Assembly (NCBI GenBank): GCA_029961685.1 | Contig: JARWKL010000004.1 | Span: forward strand, 24,557,610 to 24,621,609 | Direction of reading: 5' to 3' | From: Aristolochia californica | Taxonomy: Eukaryota > Streptophyta > Magnoliopsida > Piperales > Aristolochiaceae | Length of the DNA stretch: 64,000 nt | Shown: piece by piece, positions 42,478 to 54,270 of the stretch | How positions within the stretch are numbered: position 1 is the stretch's first letter | Layout of the letters: each line of letters opens with the position of its first letter | Notes under the pieces: generated by a model | What the model was told of the DNA's origin: nothing | What the model saw: only the letters and a program-made list of their open reading frames with translations | The model's database searches: none | Position numbers and translations under genes: made by a program

Positions 42478-42860
42478 TGTTAGCAGGCCGAGTCATTTAA
42501 AGACGCCATGGCTGAGTCAATTACTTTGGCTGAGTCAATTACTTAGTCATTAAGTTACTTAGTTAGTAAGTTAAGTCAATTACTTAGTCATTAAGTTTAT
42601 TTACATTAAATTCCGTGGAGGGGCAATCTGTAATTTTCTCTTGAACATTGTTGACATGATCACTATTTAGGGTGTAAGGAATGGAAAAGAGACAAGTCTG
42701 AATTTAGGTTAAGCAGAGGGTTTTGAGTTCTCCTAAACGAGCTCAGGGGTGTGCGTTCTCCTTAACGAACCGAGGGTTTTCAAGCTTCCCTTTGGCTTGA
42801 TTTTCTTTTCTTTTCTTCTTCTTCCCTACTAATCGTTGTGTTAGATCCGGGATCATAACA
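42478..42860 (+). repeat. 3' LTR of F1
   Basis: It starts TGTTAGCAGGCCGAGTC and ends GGATCATAACA, 383 bp. It lacks ~12 bp near its start compared with the F2 LTR (TGTTATGGACTCAATAGCAGG). Confidence 0.9.
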
Positions 42861-42865
42861 ACTTC

Positions 42866-43453
42866 CCCCACAAAAATGGTATCCCGAACATCATTAAAGA
42901 TCAATTTCCCATTGCCTACATAGTTGCTAACAGCAACCCTCATAAGCTCCCAACAATTTGGCAAAGACGCCAAAAGAATTAATGCATGAACCTCATCATC
43001 AAATTTAATTTGAACGGATGTCAATTGATTGACAATTATGCTAAATTCATTCAAATGTTATGCTACTGATGTTTTCTCTATCATCTTTAAATTGAAGATT
43101 TTTTTTTGTGAGATGTACCTTATTATTTGTGGAAGGTTGCTTATACATGTCAAACAGAATCTTCATCATCCCCGCTGTAGTTTTCTCTGACCCCATGTTG
43201 TGAGCAACGTTCTTTAACAATGTTAATGAGAATACTCCCAACACCTATCTATTGATGAGATTCCACTCATCATCCTTTATACCTTTTGTTTTCATATCCA
43301 AAAGTGGTGCGTTCAGCTTTTTACGGTATATATAATCTTTGATCTGCATCCTCCTGAACTCAAAATCCATACCATCAAACTTGTTGATTCCAAGTGTCAA
43401 TCCTTCTCCGCCAGCCATTTCTTTCAATCACAAACCAAAACTCTCATACCAAT
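42866..43453 (-). pseudogene. Copia D gag
   Basis: Three minus-strand pieces. 43245-43427: start MKEMAGGEGLTLGINKFDG, near the Tnt1-type gag beginning. 43047-43244: LKNVAHNMGSEKTTAGMMKI, then YKQPSTNNKVHLTKKNLQ. About 42866-43054: FNELVRQLTSVQIKFDDEVHA-like text, then LLASLPNCWE and DTIFVGEV. Frames are separated by single stops or shifts. It continues beyond F1 at 38638. A primer-site-like TTGGTATGAGAG (minus) lies at about 43442-43453. Confidence 0.83.
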
Positions 43454-43870
43454 TATTAGGAATTAGATGCTCTAATTTCAAACTAATGAGATCAATAATA
43501 ATAAACATGAAATAAATAAAAGCAAGCAACAAAAAATAACAACAAGATTTATATAGGTTCGCCTTGAGGTTAGACTACATCCTTGCTTCCCCCGCTACAA
43601 TAATCTACTATGAAGATGAAATAGTTTACAAAGAGAAACCACACACACTTACAGGTGCTTTTCTCTAACATCTGGGGCTACAACTCCAAATGCTCCTCAG
43701 GATGATGATACTCATCAAAATGATAAAACCCTAACAACGGTGCCCCCATAAATAAAAATAAAATAAGGGAATTGGATTACAAGTGTGAAATCCCCACACT
43801 ACCCTTAATGACACATCAATCAATATATCGTGTCAGAGGGTAAGATTTAATTAGGCTCCACAACTTAACA
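43454..43870 (-). repeat. 5' LTR of copia D
   Basis: Minus orientation TGTTAAGTTGTGGAGCC...CATCTAATTCCTAATA, 417 bp. It matches 14555-17849 outside C1. Confidence 0.88.
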
Positions 43871-43960
43871 TGCAGGTCATGAAAGATTCTTCAAAATATA
43901 GGCCTAGAGATGACCCGATGGAGTGGGAGCTTATATGTCTAATTTTTTTTCCTTTTCAAC
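43871..43960 (+). pseudogene. Gypsy I gag fragment, left of H
   Basis: The frame RPRDDPMEWELICLIFFPFQ equals the GDDP..W......F.FQ block of gypsy gag. It breaks at the H insertion and continues after 55273 as QTDENQKRLLASFHLKG. Confidence 0.72.
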
Positions 43961-44300
43961 TGTCAAAAGATGGGTCCAAACCCACGCGACCAAGGAAGGC
44001 CCACACATCCAAAACATGTGGAAGATGGCTCAAGGCCCATAGACCAAGGAGAAGGCCCACAGACCCATAAAATGTTGGAAGGATGGTAAATAAAGAGTCG
44101 TCTCTTAGAGATGGAACTGGTGTAATTAGTTTAAGTACTAGGGACATAATTGTAATAATGTAGGATTATTAATCTATAAATTGAAATTTAGGGGAAGGGT
44201 TAGGAGACAAGTCCATAACCTCTTCTTCCTCCTATTTTCTCCAATTACGCGTCTCTCCTTTTCTCCATGAGCTAAATCTATGGAGTCCTGAAAATAAACA
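43961..44300 (+). repeat. First LTR of H
   Basis: TGTCAAAAGATGGGTCC...CCTGAAAATAAACA, followed directly by the primer site TGGTATCAAAACA (44301-44313). Confidence 0.82.
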
Positions 44301-46079
44301 TGGTATCAAAACATGATTTTTAGGACTCGTATTTGTAGTTTTTAGAATTCTCGATTTATTTGGGTGCGTGATTCTGTGTCTTCTCCTTTTTTTATTTTAA
44401 AATTTCTCGATCTTATTTACTCTATGGGTTTTTTCCCTTACATGATTGTTCAAAGTCTGTTGTTGTTTGTCTTTACTGCTAATAATTCTCTGCCTTGATC
44501 CTATTTAGGCAAGGTTCATATTTTTATTTGTGTGATTTAATATTGGATATCTCTTGGCTCCTTTCCATTGTTTTTCGCCGGTTACCGGTTGCTTGGTAAC
44601 ATAAATATTTTTGAGTCTTTGTTAATCGACGTAACCACTTCAACTGGAAGCTAGAGAATCGTTGTGCTACAATATTGGGCCTCCACATGATGCAGATAGG
44701 ATTGATGGTTTTTGGGAATCCTTGGCAGTCGTTGTTTCTAATTATTGGCTCCTAAGAATCCTTACTGATTCTGGTTGCTGATTTTGTTATTCTGTGCATC
44801 TGTCATTGGATACCAGTAGAGTAAGAGAATGTTTCTAAAGTAGTTAGTCTCCACGTATTCATCTGCTGCTGATTATATTGTGAAATGCTTGTCTGCATTA
44901 GAGTGTGTATGGTACTCGTTATTCATCTGCTGCTGTAGTCTCCATGTAACAAAGCAGAGGGAGCAGTAATCTCGGTAGAGGGAGCATTAATTTTTTTGTA
45001 GTCTGGTATGTGGTGGTCTTGATGTAATCAGAGCAAAGGAAGCATTGAATCATCATCATTGAAGTCATTCCTTGCTGCTGCAAAGGCAAGAATGGAAGTG
45101 GCAAGCTCAGACGCATCTGTCTCTGAGGAAACTTGCCCACATTGGTGAAGCAATTAGCGACCCATTCGGATTCCATATCACAATCTCTGGTCTGTGTCAT
45201 TGCTTTTGTTTAAGGATTGTTACAACAAAGAATTTCGGTTTGGAATTTCTATTTTAGGGGTGTTCCAGATTTTCCGCTGGTATTTCTGTTTGGACATCTC
45301 ATTAACAGAAAATATGCATCCTTTTAAGAAGCATAATTTTTGGTTTGGATTTCTGTTTGGATAACTGCATCTCATTAGCAGGAGATACGAAGCCCTTCAG
45401 CAACAGATCAAGGCTTTGTCATCTCCTTCAGCTCTATGATTATTTTAGTTTTTTGGCTTTCTTTGCATCATTCCTGAGAGGAGAGTCTCCACCATCTGAG
45501 TGTTGAATCCTTTTCCTTCCGACATCACTTGGCTCTAGATCAGTCATTAGTCGCTAGCCATATAGTGATAGTTTTATTACTGAAAAGAGTAGTACCAATG
45601 TCAAAAAATGAAGAGATGTTTGTGATGCCGAGAAGACTAAAAAGAAACTTTTATTGTGGTCTTTATATCAGAGTCGTATATGGTATTACTATTACACCTT
45701 TGGTCCCTATCGAGAAGCAATATCTGATCTATGATAGGGATATGGAGTGCGAGGAGGCGATGAAGAAGGTAGGGAAGGAGGTGCAAGTGTTGTACATCCT
45801 TCATCTTGGGCACTGATTCTACATGAAATAAATTGCCGTCATCTCTGTCCCCATCCAGTCCACATCCACATGCATTTTCCACCACGCTTGTCAATTCATC
45901 TAAACTAGAGTATTTGGCTCAGAAAAGGAGAAAGTAGAAATCTTCGTCGCCGAAAAGTAGAAGAAGAGGGATGCCATGGCGTTTGCAACAGCTGCGATTC
46001 AAGCACCAGTGATGGAGGCGATGAATAGCAGACTCTACTTGTTTAGTTGTTGTCCTGTTGCATGCTTTCCTCATATAGC
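44301..46079 (+). other. H first interior, left part; no gene
   Basis: It starts with the degenerate Met-type primer site. The rest is noncoding and AT-rich; ORFs of up to 95 codons on both strands show no motif. It is interrupted by C2 and resumes at 48996. Confidence 0.65.
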
Positions 46080-46517
46080 TGTTGAATTTATAGAAAAGTG
46101 AAATACTTCATTGATATCAATAACTTGTTGTAATCATAGTACATGAACTTCTATTTATAATAGTAGAAGGTAGTAGAGTCCAATTACAATAAAACTACCC
46201 TCGTCCCAATTACACCCAAACTCTAACACTTAAAGATAAATCCTAACATAATTAAATAACTCAATATTTATAAAAGACAAACATAACTCAAACTAAAACT
46301 CTTCTTGGTCGTGACCCTAAGATAAAGATACTTTTGTGAGTCCTTCTTGATCTTCCAACTGATGTGATATGGATGCCAACTCTTGGTAATCATTGTGGGT
46401 CCTACTTCTTATGGGTTTGCGCCTATCTTGTGGGCCTTCCTTGGCCATGTGGCCCATCTTATAATAATCTTACATATGTGGTCCTTGGTCGTTTGGGCTT
46501 TGTATTATCTTCCAACA
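46080..46517 (-). repeat. 3' LTR of C2
   Basis: In plus coordinates TGTTGAATTTATAG...ATCTTCCAACA; reversed TATA box near 46153-46163. Confidence 0.87.
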
Positions 46518-46870
46518 CTCTCCCTCAAGCTGGGGGTGAGAGAACAACATGAACTCCCTGCTTGCTGCAAATGATGTATATAATATTTTTGTATAAAATG
46601 GCACATCTTCCAATATGCCTTTATCTTCCAACATTCCCCCTCACGCTGTTGCGTCCTTCCATGAGGCCCTGCGGCATTATAAGTGAGAGTAAAAATCACT
46701 CCTAGCCAGTCTTAATGCTGGATGTAGGGCACACTCCACTGTTACCGGTAGTGTGTCTCTCGGCATTGCTCTGAAGTGTCCACCACCGTGTCCCTACACA
46801 GGACAACGACTCTCTAGTGGTAGGAGACATAAAAGCCATTACAAGGGGGGATAACATAGATGTAGTCATA

Positions 46871-47209
46871 AGTTCTTCCGTCATGGACTTCCAACCACAA
46901 ATAGTTTTCATCTTTTTGACGGGGATGAAGTTCCTCCATTGTGGACTCCCAACCACAAATAATTTTCATCTTTTTGAAGTTCCTCCATCGTGGACTCCCA
47001 ACCACAAATAATTTTCATCTTTTTGACAGGGATGAAGTTCCTCCGTCATGGACTTCCAACCACAAATAATTTTCATCTTTTTGATGGGGATGAAGTGCCT
47101 CTGTCATGGACTCCCAACCACAAATAATTTTCATCTTTTTGACGGGGATGAAGTTCCTCCGTCATGGAGTCCCAACCACAAAAAAAATTGATCTTTTTGA
47201 TGGGGTAAA
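46871..47209 (-). repeat. Six-unit ~58-bp minisatellite in C2
   Basis: Units of GTTCCTCCGTCATGGACTCC then CAACCACAAATAATTTTCAT then CTTTTTGACGGGGATGAA, one of them shortened to 49 bp. Related to the arrays of C1 and C3 but with a longer unit. Confidence 0.9.
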
Positions 47210-48540
47210 ATAAATGATGACATGAAGCCACCTCTTATTCAATAATAATGTCCCCAAAGAGATATAATAGCTGCAGCTAAATATAACATGACCATCTTCC
47301 AACACATATAACACGAACCAAATAGTAAACTTTGTCAAAGAACCCATGAAATAATCCGATATAAAAATTTCTTCTTTGATGCACAAGCTTCATCTTTCGT
47401 GCTCTCCCTTTCTTGAATATTTTGGTCACATAAACTTATCCACAACATAAGGAATAAAATACATCTTTCTTATTCTTCTTCTACTTCTCCCCCTCAAGCT
47501 GGAAGGTAATGGCAATGATCCCAGCTTGAAACCAATATCATAGATGTAGCAATAAACCAAAATAACAGATATGTATAAATAAGCCCTCAAACCAGAGAGA
47601 AGTGAGATATTTTCCTGATAAACTCAAAAAGTGACGCAAAACCATTGGCATAAATTCGGATTTTTCAATCCAACAGAATACCAACATGACCTTTGATTCT
47701 TTCAATTCGAATATATCTTTCAATATAGATCTGATTGACATGAAATTTTTTCCTTCTGAAAGTAGACTTAAATAAATTTCATCCAAGTATAACATCTCTT
47801 CTTAAAATATAATTATCAGAAGATAAATAATCTGATAGGTTTCGGTCTCTGTCATCTGGCCGAACTAAGTTCTGTTTCTCCTATTTTTCTAGAACGACCA
47901 TTGACTCTTCCAAGATCAGTATCTCCTTATAAAAAATCATACCGATAATTGGTTTAATAGGTCAGAAAATATACTTACATACCTTTCTCTTTATATATAA
48001 TTATCCATATAAAGTCTCTTTCTTGATAGTTTAAATACCTCAGAAGTTGAGGCTTTTTGCTGCCGCTCGAACCTCTTTTTCAATCTGACGTTTGCTGCTT
48101 CAAATATCGATTTCTCTTTATAAATAAATCAGATAAAAAATTGGTTGAATAGGTAAAAGAATAGACTTAAATATATTTCGTTTGATATATATTTCTCCAT
48201 ATAAAGTCTAGTTCTTGATAGCAAAAAATACCTCAGAATCTGAAGATTGTTGCTGCTACTCGAACCTTTTTTCAATCTGACCTTTGCTCATTCAAACATC
48301 GATATCTCTCTGTAGATAACTCCGATTGGAACAAATAATTCTTCTTTGGAAATTAGACTAAAATATCTTTCCGTCAATATATATCTTGAAATATGAAAAC
48401 TAATTATAAAGGTGAAAATCGCAATGAAAACTACAATTGTAGGGACTGAAAAAAAAACTTCGACCCTAGACCTAGGGTTTAGGGTTTAGAGAAAAAGATC
48501 ACATTACCTCCATGAGTTGACCAAGTCAACTCATAGAACC

Positions 48541-48995
48541 TGCTCTGATACCATGTTGAATTTATGGAAAAGTGAAATACTTCATTGATATCAATAACTT
48601 GTTGTAATCTGAGTACATGAACTTCTATTTATAATAGTAGAAGGTAGTAGAGTCCAATTACAATAAAACTACCCTTGTCCCAATTACACCCAAACTCTAA
48701 CAGTTAAAGATAAGTCCCAAAATAATTAAATAACTCAATATTCATAAAAGACAAACATAACTCAAACTAAAACTCTTCTTGGTCGTGACCCTATGATAAA
48801 GATACTTTTGTGAGTCCTTCTTGATCTTCCAACTGATGTGATATGGATGCCAACTCTTGGTAATCATTGTGGGTCCTACTTCTTATGGGTTTGCGCCCAT
48901 CTTGTGGACCTTCCTTGGTCATGTGGTCCATCTTATAATAATCTTACATATGTGGGCCTTCCTTGGTCGTTTGGGCTTGATCTTATCTTCCAACA
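48541..48995 (-). repeat. 5' LTR and primer site of C2
   Basis: LTR 48554-48995 (442 bp), then on the minus strand a perfect TGGTATCAGAGC primer site at 48542-48553, the best preserved in the window. Confidence 0.88.
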
Positions 48996-50494
48996 AAAGC
49001 AACTGCCTTTGTCATCGTATCACGTGACACCAGTTGTCAACTGAACAACTATTCTGCACTAGATTATTTTTCTCTATCATAAAATTAAGTTTATGCCGAG
49101 AATACATTTTCTCTTGATGCTATTTGCTTTTTTGAAAAATTCCTTGGCTCATCTCCTTGTTCCAAGTCCATTGCCATTTACATAGACTCATCAGTTTTTG
49201 TTGTTATATCTATTTTTTGGAATGTCTCGTGACTGTATTCCGTTGTGTTGCCATTTCTGGATGACAACTCTACTGATTTCAGAATCTCCTTGTTGGTCCT
49301 CTCCTATTTAAGTAACTTTTGAAGATATAGTTTTTTTTTGCTAGCCTTTCCCGCTTCAGCTTGGTTTCCATTTGGGAGGACGAAGACGATTGCCAGATTG
49401 ATTTCACCATCAAGTCTCGTAGGTATCTCGCCATATGATATACCGAGCTTCAAGCACGGTTTGAAGATTTTCCAGGCTATTTCAGGGAGACGACTGTTTC
49501 TTTGTGATTTTTAGGGACGATGACTTCTTGAAAAATTAAATGATTACTAAGTTAGGACACTATTTTTCATCCAGCGCCGATTCAGCTTCTAGCCCAACTC
49601 AGACCAGACCATGTTAGGTCAACCCACCAACCGGAGACTCATTGTGTGCTGCTCAGTTTAACCTAGTGGGTCGGGTCAACTTAGAGTGAGTCAACTCAGT
49701 TCAGATCAACCTGACTTGGCCCATTTGTTTTCCTGCCTTGATTATACAGGTCTGGGTCCTAAGTGTTATACCTATTTCTTTCATGCTTCAACTACGTTGG
49801 TCTACTACTTAACTCAACTTGACTAGGTCCCTTGGCTCTAGCATGATATTATGTGGAATTAATTGACAACTTATTCCTTGATCAACATATTATTTGGTGC
49901 TCAACCTTCTGATGGTCTCGTAACGGATTATTTTATGGGTCCTTGGATTTTCATAATTTGGTACACGTTATTGGGCCCATGCCCATTTCATCTGCTACTA
50001 TTGTATCTCTTTGGCTGAGACATTATTATTGAAAGACTTGTCAATTGTTGATTGTTGTCAGTATTGGTTATTTGATAAAATAGAAAGCATATGGTGGCCC
50101 CAAAATATAATCTTCTAGGTGATTACCTATTACACCCCTTAATTGGCATTTATTACTCTTGCCATTTGAGAGTTAGTGTCCTATGGAGGGACACATTGAT
50201 GGAGGAGTTTGATTACACTTCTATGCAATGCCTATGAACCCACTACCTACAGAAGATAGGAGTTTGCCCAACATCCAACATGAGCCAACTGGAGTATGGA
50301 GCGATGTCTTATGGCTAGGAGTAATTTTACTCTCACTTATACTATGCCAATTGGGCCTCTTGGAAGAGACCATCGGCTTGAGGGGGAGTGTTGGAGGATA
50401 TGGTAGACTACCATTTTATATGAGAAGATCCTATACACCATTTGCAGCAAGCTAGGCATTCATGATGTTCTCTCACCCCCAACTTGAGTGGGAG
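48996..50494 (+). other. H first interior, right part, ending in an RNase H relic
   Basis: No open gene. 49560-49760 is rich in GGGTCAACT motifs. The last ~110 bp read like the end of G/K copia RNase H: TAGACTACCATTTTATATGA (DYHFI), then a jump to ACCATTTGCAGCAAGCTAGG and GATGTTCTCTCACCCC, the KLGI.DVLSP tail, then a polypurine tract. A first tract, CTTGAGGGGGAGTGTTGG, lies 105 bp earlier. Confidence 0.7.
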
Positions 50495-50873
50495 AGTTGG
50501 AAGATGGGCCCAAGCCCACACATCCAAGTGTGTTAGAAGATGGGCTCAAGCCCATAAGACCAAGGAAGACCCACCCAATCAAGAGATGTGGAAGATGAGC
50601 TCAAAGCTCCTAGACCAAGGAGAAGGTCCATAGGCCTATATAGTGATGACAAGATGGTAAATAAAGAGTCATCTAATAGAGATGGCATTGATGGAATTAG
50701 GTTAAGTTTTAGGGGCATAATTGTAATATCATAGTTTCACTAATTGATAAATTGAGCTTCAGGGAAAGGGTTAGGACACACATCCATAACCCCTTTCTTG
50801 CTCCTAGTTTCTCCCAATATGTCATCTCTCCTTTTCTCCATGAGCTAAATCCATGGAGTCCTAAAAATCAACA
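50495..50873 (+). repeat. Middle LTR of H
   Basis: It starts AGTTGGAAGATGGGCCC (TG mutated), ends CTAAAAATCAACA, and is followed by AGGTGCTGCAGAG, a damaged primer site. It contains a short internal duplication of its first 45 bp. Confidence 0.78.
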
Positions 50874-51580
50874 AGGTGCTGCAGAGATTTTATTCTGCCG
50901 AGTGACCCAAACTGGGTTTGTTTTGTTCCAATTGGTAAACCCAACGAGGGAGTGTCAGACCCATTTTGTTCTGCTTGGGTCAACTCAGTGGGTTGGGTCA
51001 ACTTGAACTGGGTCAACTAGGTCCGGGTCAACTCGACTTGGCCCACTTGTTTATTTTCCTATGTTATATGTGTTCGGGTCATGAGTTCTCTATTGATTAC
51101 TCTTGCGACTTAGTAATATTGGTTTGATATCCGACTCGGCTCAACTTGGTTCCTTGTCTTTGGCTGGATTATTATTTTCAAGTATTGGCAGCTTATTCCT
51201 TAGTAAGCATATTATTTTGTGCACAGACTCGCAACGGATTATTTTAAGGATCATTTTTTAAGCATTTTTTATATATGGTACGTGTTATTAGGCCCAAGCC
51301 CATTTTCATCTGATGTTATTATGTCTCTTTGGCTCACATGGTGGCCCCAAAAATATTATTTTCTGGGTGATTACTCGTTTCCCCTCCTTACTTGGCCTTT
51401 ATTATTCATACCATTTGAGAGTCGGTGTTTTGTGGAGGGATACGGTGATTGAAGAGTTTTATTACACTTCAGAGCAATGCCTATAGACCCACTACCTACA
51501 AAAGATAGGAGTGTACCCAACATCCAACATGAGTTATTTGACTGGAGTATGGAGCGATGTCTTATAGCTAGGAGTGATTT
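50874..51580 (+). other. H second interior, up to F2; no gene
   Basis: Homologous to 49550-50350 (GGGTCAACT-rich block, then the CACGTTATTGGGCCCA and ACATCCAACATGAG blocks) but lacking the part that would correspond to 44301-49500. Cut at GGAGTGATTT by F2; it continues at 54681. Confidence 0.7.
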
Positions 51581-51959
51581 TGTTACGGTCCCAGATCTCA
51601 CAAAGCGATTCATAGGGGAGAAGATGAAGGAAGAAGAAAATAAAGTCGAAGGGAAGCTTGAGACCCTAGGTTCATTGACGAGACCGCACATCCCTCAGCT
51701 CATTTAGGAGAAACTCAAAAATCCTTTGTTTAACCTAAAATCAAGACTTCTCTTTCCCATTCCTTTCACCCTTAAGTAGGGTTCAAGAGTACAAAATTAA
51801 AAATATGCCCCTCCACGACATTCAACTTGAAAAGTAAATAAAATTAATGACTTAAATTAATAACTAAGTAACTTAACAACTAAGTAACTGACTCAGCCAA
51901 AGTAATTGACTCAGCCACGTCGCCTCTGAATGACTCGGCCTGCTATTGAGTCCATAACA
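51581..51959 (-). repeat. 3' LTR of F2
   Basis: 379 bp; minus orientation TGTTATGGACTCAATAGCAGG...GGGACCGTAACA. Confidence 0.92.
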
Positions 51960-52156
51960 TTACTCCCTCCCTGGAGAAATAGCTTGTGCTCAAGTTCAAT
52001 GGTAGGGTAGGCTTGGCGGAGGGTCTCCACATCCTCCTCTAGTCCAGCTGTGTCATCTGTGTCATCTGCTGGGAGATTTTGTTCCTCATCTTGTTTGATG
52101 TTGTGAATATTATGATGTTGCTCGTCTGCAGAAAGTTGGTGGATGTCATCTTCCAC
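51960..52156 (-). pseudogene. F2 polyprotein tail
   Basis: The minus frame ends AYPTIELEHKLFLQGGSNV and runs into the LTR. It matches the last codons of A and F1. Upstream, an acidic segment (DTDDTAGLEEDVETL) joins it to the captured PPR sequence. Confidence 0.8.
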
Positions 52157-52198
52157 AGCTTGGGAAAACCATTTTTACATGCTTCCATGCTTGTTGGA

Positions 52199-52540
52199 CT
52201 ATGTAGCAGCATGTGGGTCAAGATTAGCATAAAGATTAGCCATGCACCAAAAGTGTGCAAACGTGGGACTTATGTCAGATATAGTCAACATTTCATTACA
52301 ATACTTGTGGCCCTTTGATATTAATCCAGCATGAATATAAGCACAAAACATACCAATAAAGGTAATTTCCTCGATCAACACGTTTTCTTTTGATGTTGCC
52401 CTGTCACCCATTTTGTTACTAGAACTTTGTCCCACCATTGTTGCAAGACATCCATGAATACAGTGTTCCAACATCATTGTATTCCAAAAATTTAAATTCC
52501 TCTGTGAGATTTGGTAAAAAACTCTTCTAGTATCATCCAC
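52199..52540 (-). pseudogene. Captured PPR C-terminal segment
   Basis: 113 codons: DDTRRVFYQISQRNLNFWNT, MLEHCIHG, then ITFIGMFCAYIHAGLISKGH and SPTFAHFWCMANLYANL. These are successive PPR motifs and the start of an E-type domain of a plant PLS-class PPR protein (organellar RNA editing or processing). Upstream 52541-52827 continues the same protein with stops (FETAQRLVCRVYDVATQFHD). Confidence 0.82.
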
Positions 52541-52827
52541 CTAAAGTGCCTTGACAGGCATGTCATGAAACTGGGTAGCAACATCATACACCCTACATAC
52601 CAGTCGTTGGGCAGTTTCAAATTCAGACACCAGTCCAATTTTTGAAATCCAAATAGGATTCAACTAATTCATAATTACTTCTGTCTGCCCTAGTTCTTCC
52701 AGTGTAGCATCTCTTTGTTTTACATAAACTACTGCCCTAGGATCCTCCAATTTGCATTACCATAGGTGTTCCATGGCGGTAGAACTTTCTGGTCCATGCT
52801 ATCAAGTACAAAATGAACAATCTTGAT

Positions 52828-53253
52828 TTATCCACATTTGGCATACATGTCAATAAGACATGTTACATCAAACACCTCATATAACAAACCAGTCCGTATA
52901 GTTCTTCCAGGAATTACCATTCCTTGTTGCATAGATCCTACATGGGATAAAGCAGGGAGAAGGCTTATATTAGTACCCTGATCTACTAGTATGCCACCAG
53001 ACTTACCCAGAACATGGAAATGCTTAATTGCCTCATCAGGAAGCCTATTTCGTGCAAAATCAGTGAGGATAGTGTTCCATGAAATCACATATTTTTGGCA
53101 GAATCCGACTATCATGGTGTGCCAAGTACCCACATCTCGAAATTGCATTTCATCAATTGTTTGGTAAGCACCAGGAATATCCCCGAACTTAGAATACATA
53201 TGCATCAAAGAAGTGCCCACGAACACATCTCCACACATTTCATAATCGTCCAC
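52828..53253 (-). pseudogene. Captured PPR-repeat segment
   Basis: 141 codons of recognisable PPR repeats: DVFVGTSLMHMYSKFGDIPG, MIVGFCQKYVISWNTIL, PDEAIKHFHVLGKSGG and FDVTCLIDMYAKCG. The tandem ~35-residue pattern gives four repeat units. One unit is irregular (DVGTWHTMIVGFCQKYVISW), as if two repeats were fused by deletion. Confidence 0.87.
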
Positions 53254-53280
53254 AATAGAATTCCCAGAACCCCCACCTGG

Positions 53281-53607
53281 TCAAAGAATTTCTACAAACA
53301 GTGTTCGAGCGGACACTACAACTCCACAGGCTGAATACATGTGACCCGAAATATCCCCATCGCGAATTTCTAACACTAGAGCCAGAACTCCTTCCAAATC
53401 ACCAGCGGAAGCCAATATATCAACAAACAACACATAATGTTCTAGCTTATGCGAGTAACCTTTCTGGTTCACAGTGCAACTAAACACCCTCAACACCATT
53501 GTAGAGTTTTTTCTTACAAAGTCGAGGGACATGAGAATGGACAAAACAAAATTCGGAGAAAATCTGCTAAAAAACTGACCACAAAATTCGATCAAGTCGG
53601 TTTCCAA
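53281..53607 (-). pseudogene. Captured segment with PPR-like features
   Basis: 108 codons; MVLRVFSCTVNQKGYSHKLE and YVLFVDILASAGDLEGVLAL look like the start of a P-class PPR protein, distinct from the segments downstream. The end, around ARTLFVEIL, stop, PGGGSGN, resembles MSFLQPGVSSGN in element E. A second PPR source gene is possible. Confidence 0.6.
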
Positions 53608-53639
53608 CTTGGAGGTGGAGACCGAGAGTGAGAGGCTGA

Positions 53640-54258
53640 AACACGATGGTCACAATTTCAGATTGAAATCCACTAGTCCAGACTTCTCATCTTCTGCCAA
53701 GGCAACTATTTCCACTTTGAAATCAAAATCTCTAGATTTTTTTACCTTTCTTTTTGCATAAACCGCTAACAGAGGAAAATTGAAGCTGCTGGGTAGAAAA
53801 TTTTTATGCCCGATGATGAAGTAGAGCCTGACCTATTGCCGATGGTGAACAGCAGCAACATGGGGCTTCTCCACTCGAAAATTTTCCTTCTCCAATTCTG
53901 GGAGAAGTTTTGGTTGCTGTGAACAGGGGAGATTTGAGGTCAAACCCAAATCTGGCTGTTTTGATGCGATTTGAGGTCAAATGATGGGCAGCAACTGGTC
54001 ATCGTTTGGAGCGGCAACCTTCCCCTCTAACTCAACACGATGCTTCTCGGTTTCGGCCAATCTCAAGTCTTCCATCCTTCAATCTAGGGGTGGATTTCTT
54101 CCAAACATCATATCCCACATCCTACTGATTTGTTGGTCAATTCTTTTCATTCATGCCCCACTTTTTGTCAGCGTTGTTGCATTTTCTGCCCCCATTGCTG
54201 CCAATCGTACCTCTCTAGCAATTGGTTGCAGCTTGTCACTCCTGGACGAATCACCCAT
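53640..54258 (-). pseudogene. Shared gag-leader segment of F2
   Basis: It starts at ATG 54258 (MGDSS), just after the LTR and primer region, like MGDT of J. A gag-like helical segment follows (RIDQQISRMWDMMFGR), then KVAAPNDDQLLPII, ELEKENFRVEKPH and VKKSRDFDFKVEIV shared with F1. Confidence 0.72.
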
Positions 54259-54270
54259 GTTCAAGATTTT

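Larger units (their letters stand above)
38639..42860 (+). mobile_element. Gene-capturing chromovirus derivative F1
   Basis: A 4222-bp element with LTRs 38639-39050 and 42478-42860 and a perfect TSD ACTTC (38634-38638, 42861-42865). After a Met-type primer site comes a gag-leader segment shared with F2 and E. Then come fragments of at least four host genes, all in element sense: CIPK-like kinase, PPR, vacuolar H+-pyrophosphatase and AIP2 RING-H2 ligase. A chromodomain remnant and a polypurine tract precede the 3' LTR. It encodes no protease, RT or integrase, so it must use enzymes from a related chromovirus. Confidence 0.92.
14555..43870 (-). mobile_element. Tnt1-like Ty1/copia element D with four nested insertions
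   Basis: A minus-strand copia element whose 5' LTR is 43454-43870 and 3' LTR 14555-17849. Its own sequence survives as 42861-43453 and 38393-38638 (gag), 37343-38390 (protease, integrase), 24191-25784 (integrase tail, RT) and 17850-18350 (RNase H). C1, G1, G2 and F1 occupy the gaps, and each gap closes in register. Flanks are CGCAA (14550-14554) and TGCAG (43871-43875), only 3 of 5 identical, the two differences being transitions, so the TSD is weakly supported. Confidence 0.85.
46080..48995 (-). mobile_element. Non-autonomous copia-type element C2
   Basis: The same family as C1 in reverse. 3' LTR 46080-46517, 5' LTR 48554-48995. The primer site reads TGGTATCAGAGCA on the minus strand (48541-48553). 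Flanks are ATAGC and AAAGC, a TSD with one mismatch. The 2.04-kb interior has the ~200-bp degenerate repeats (47790-48360) and a six-unit minisatellite, and no pol. Confidence 0.87.

Noticed and set aside
50495..50873. The middle H LTR as an independent solo LTR.
   Set aside because: It has a polypurine tract on its left and a primer-site remnant on its right, and no TSD of its own, so it is part of the composite.
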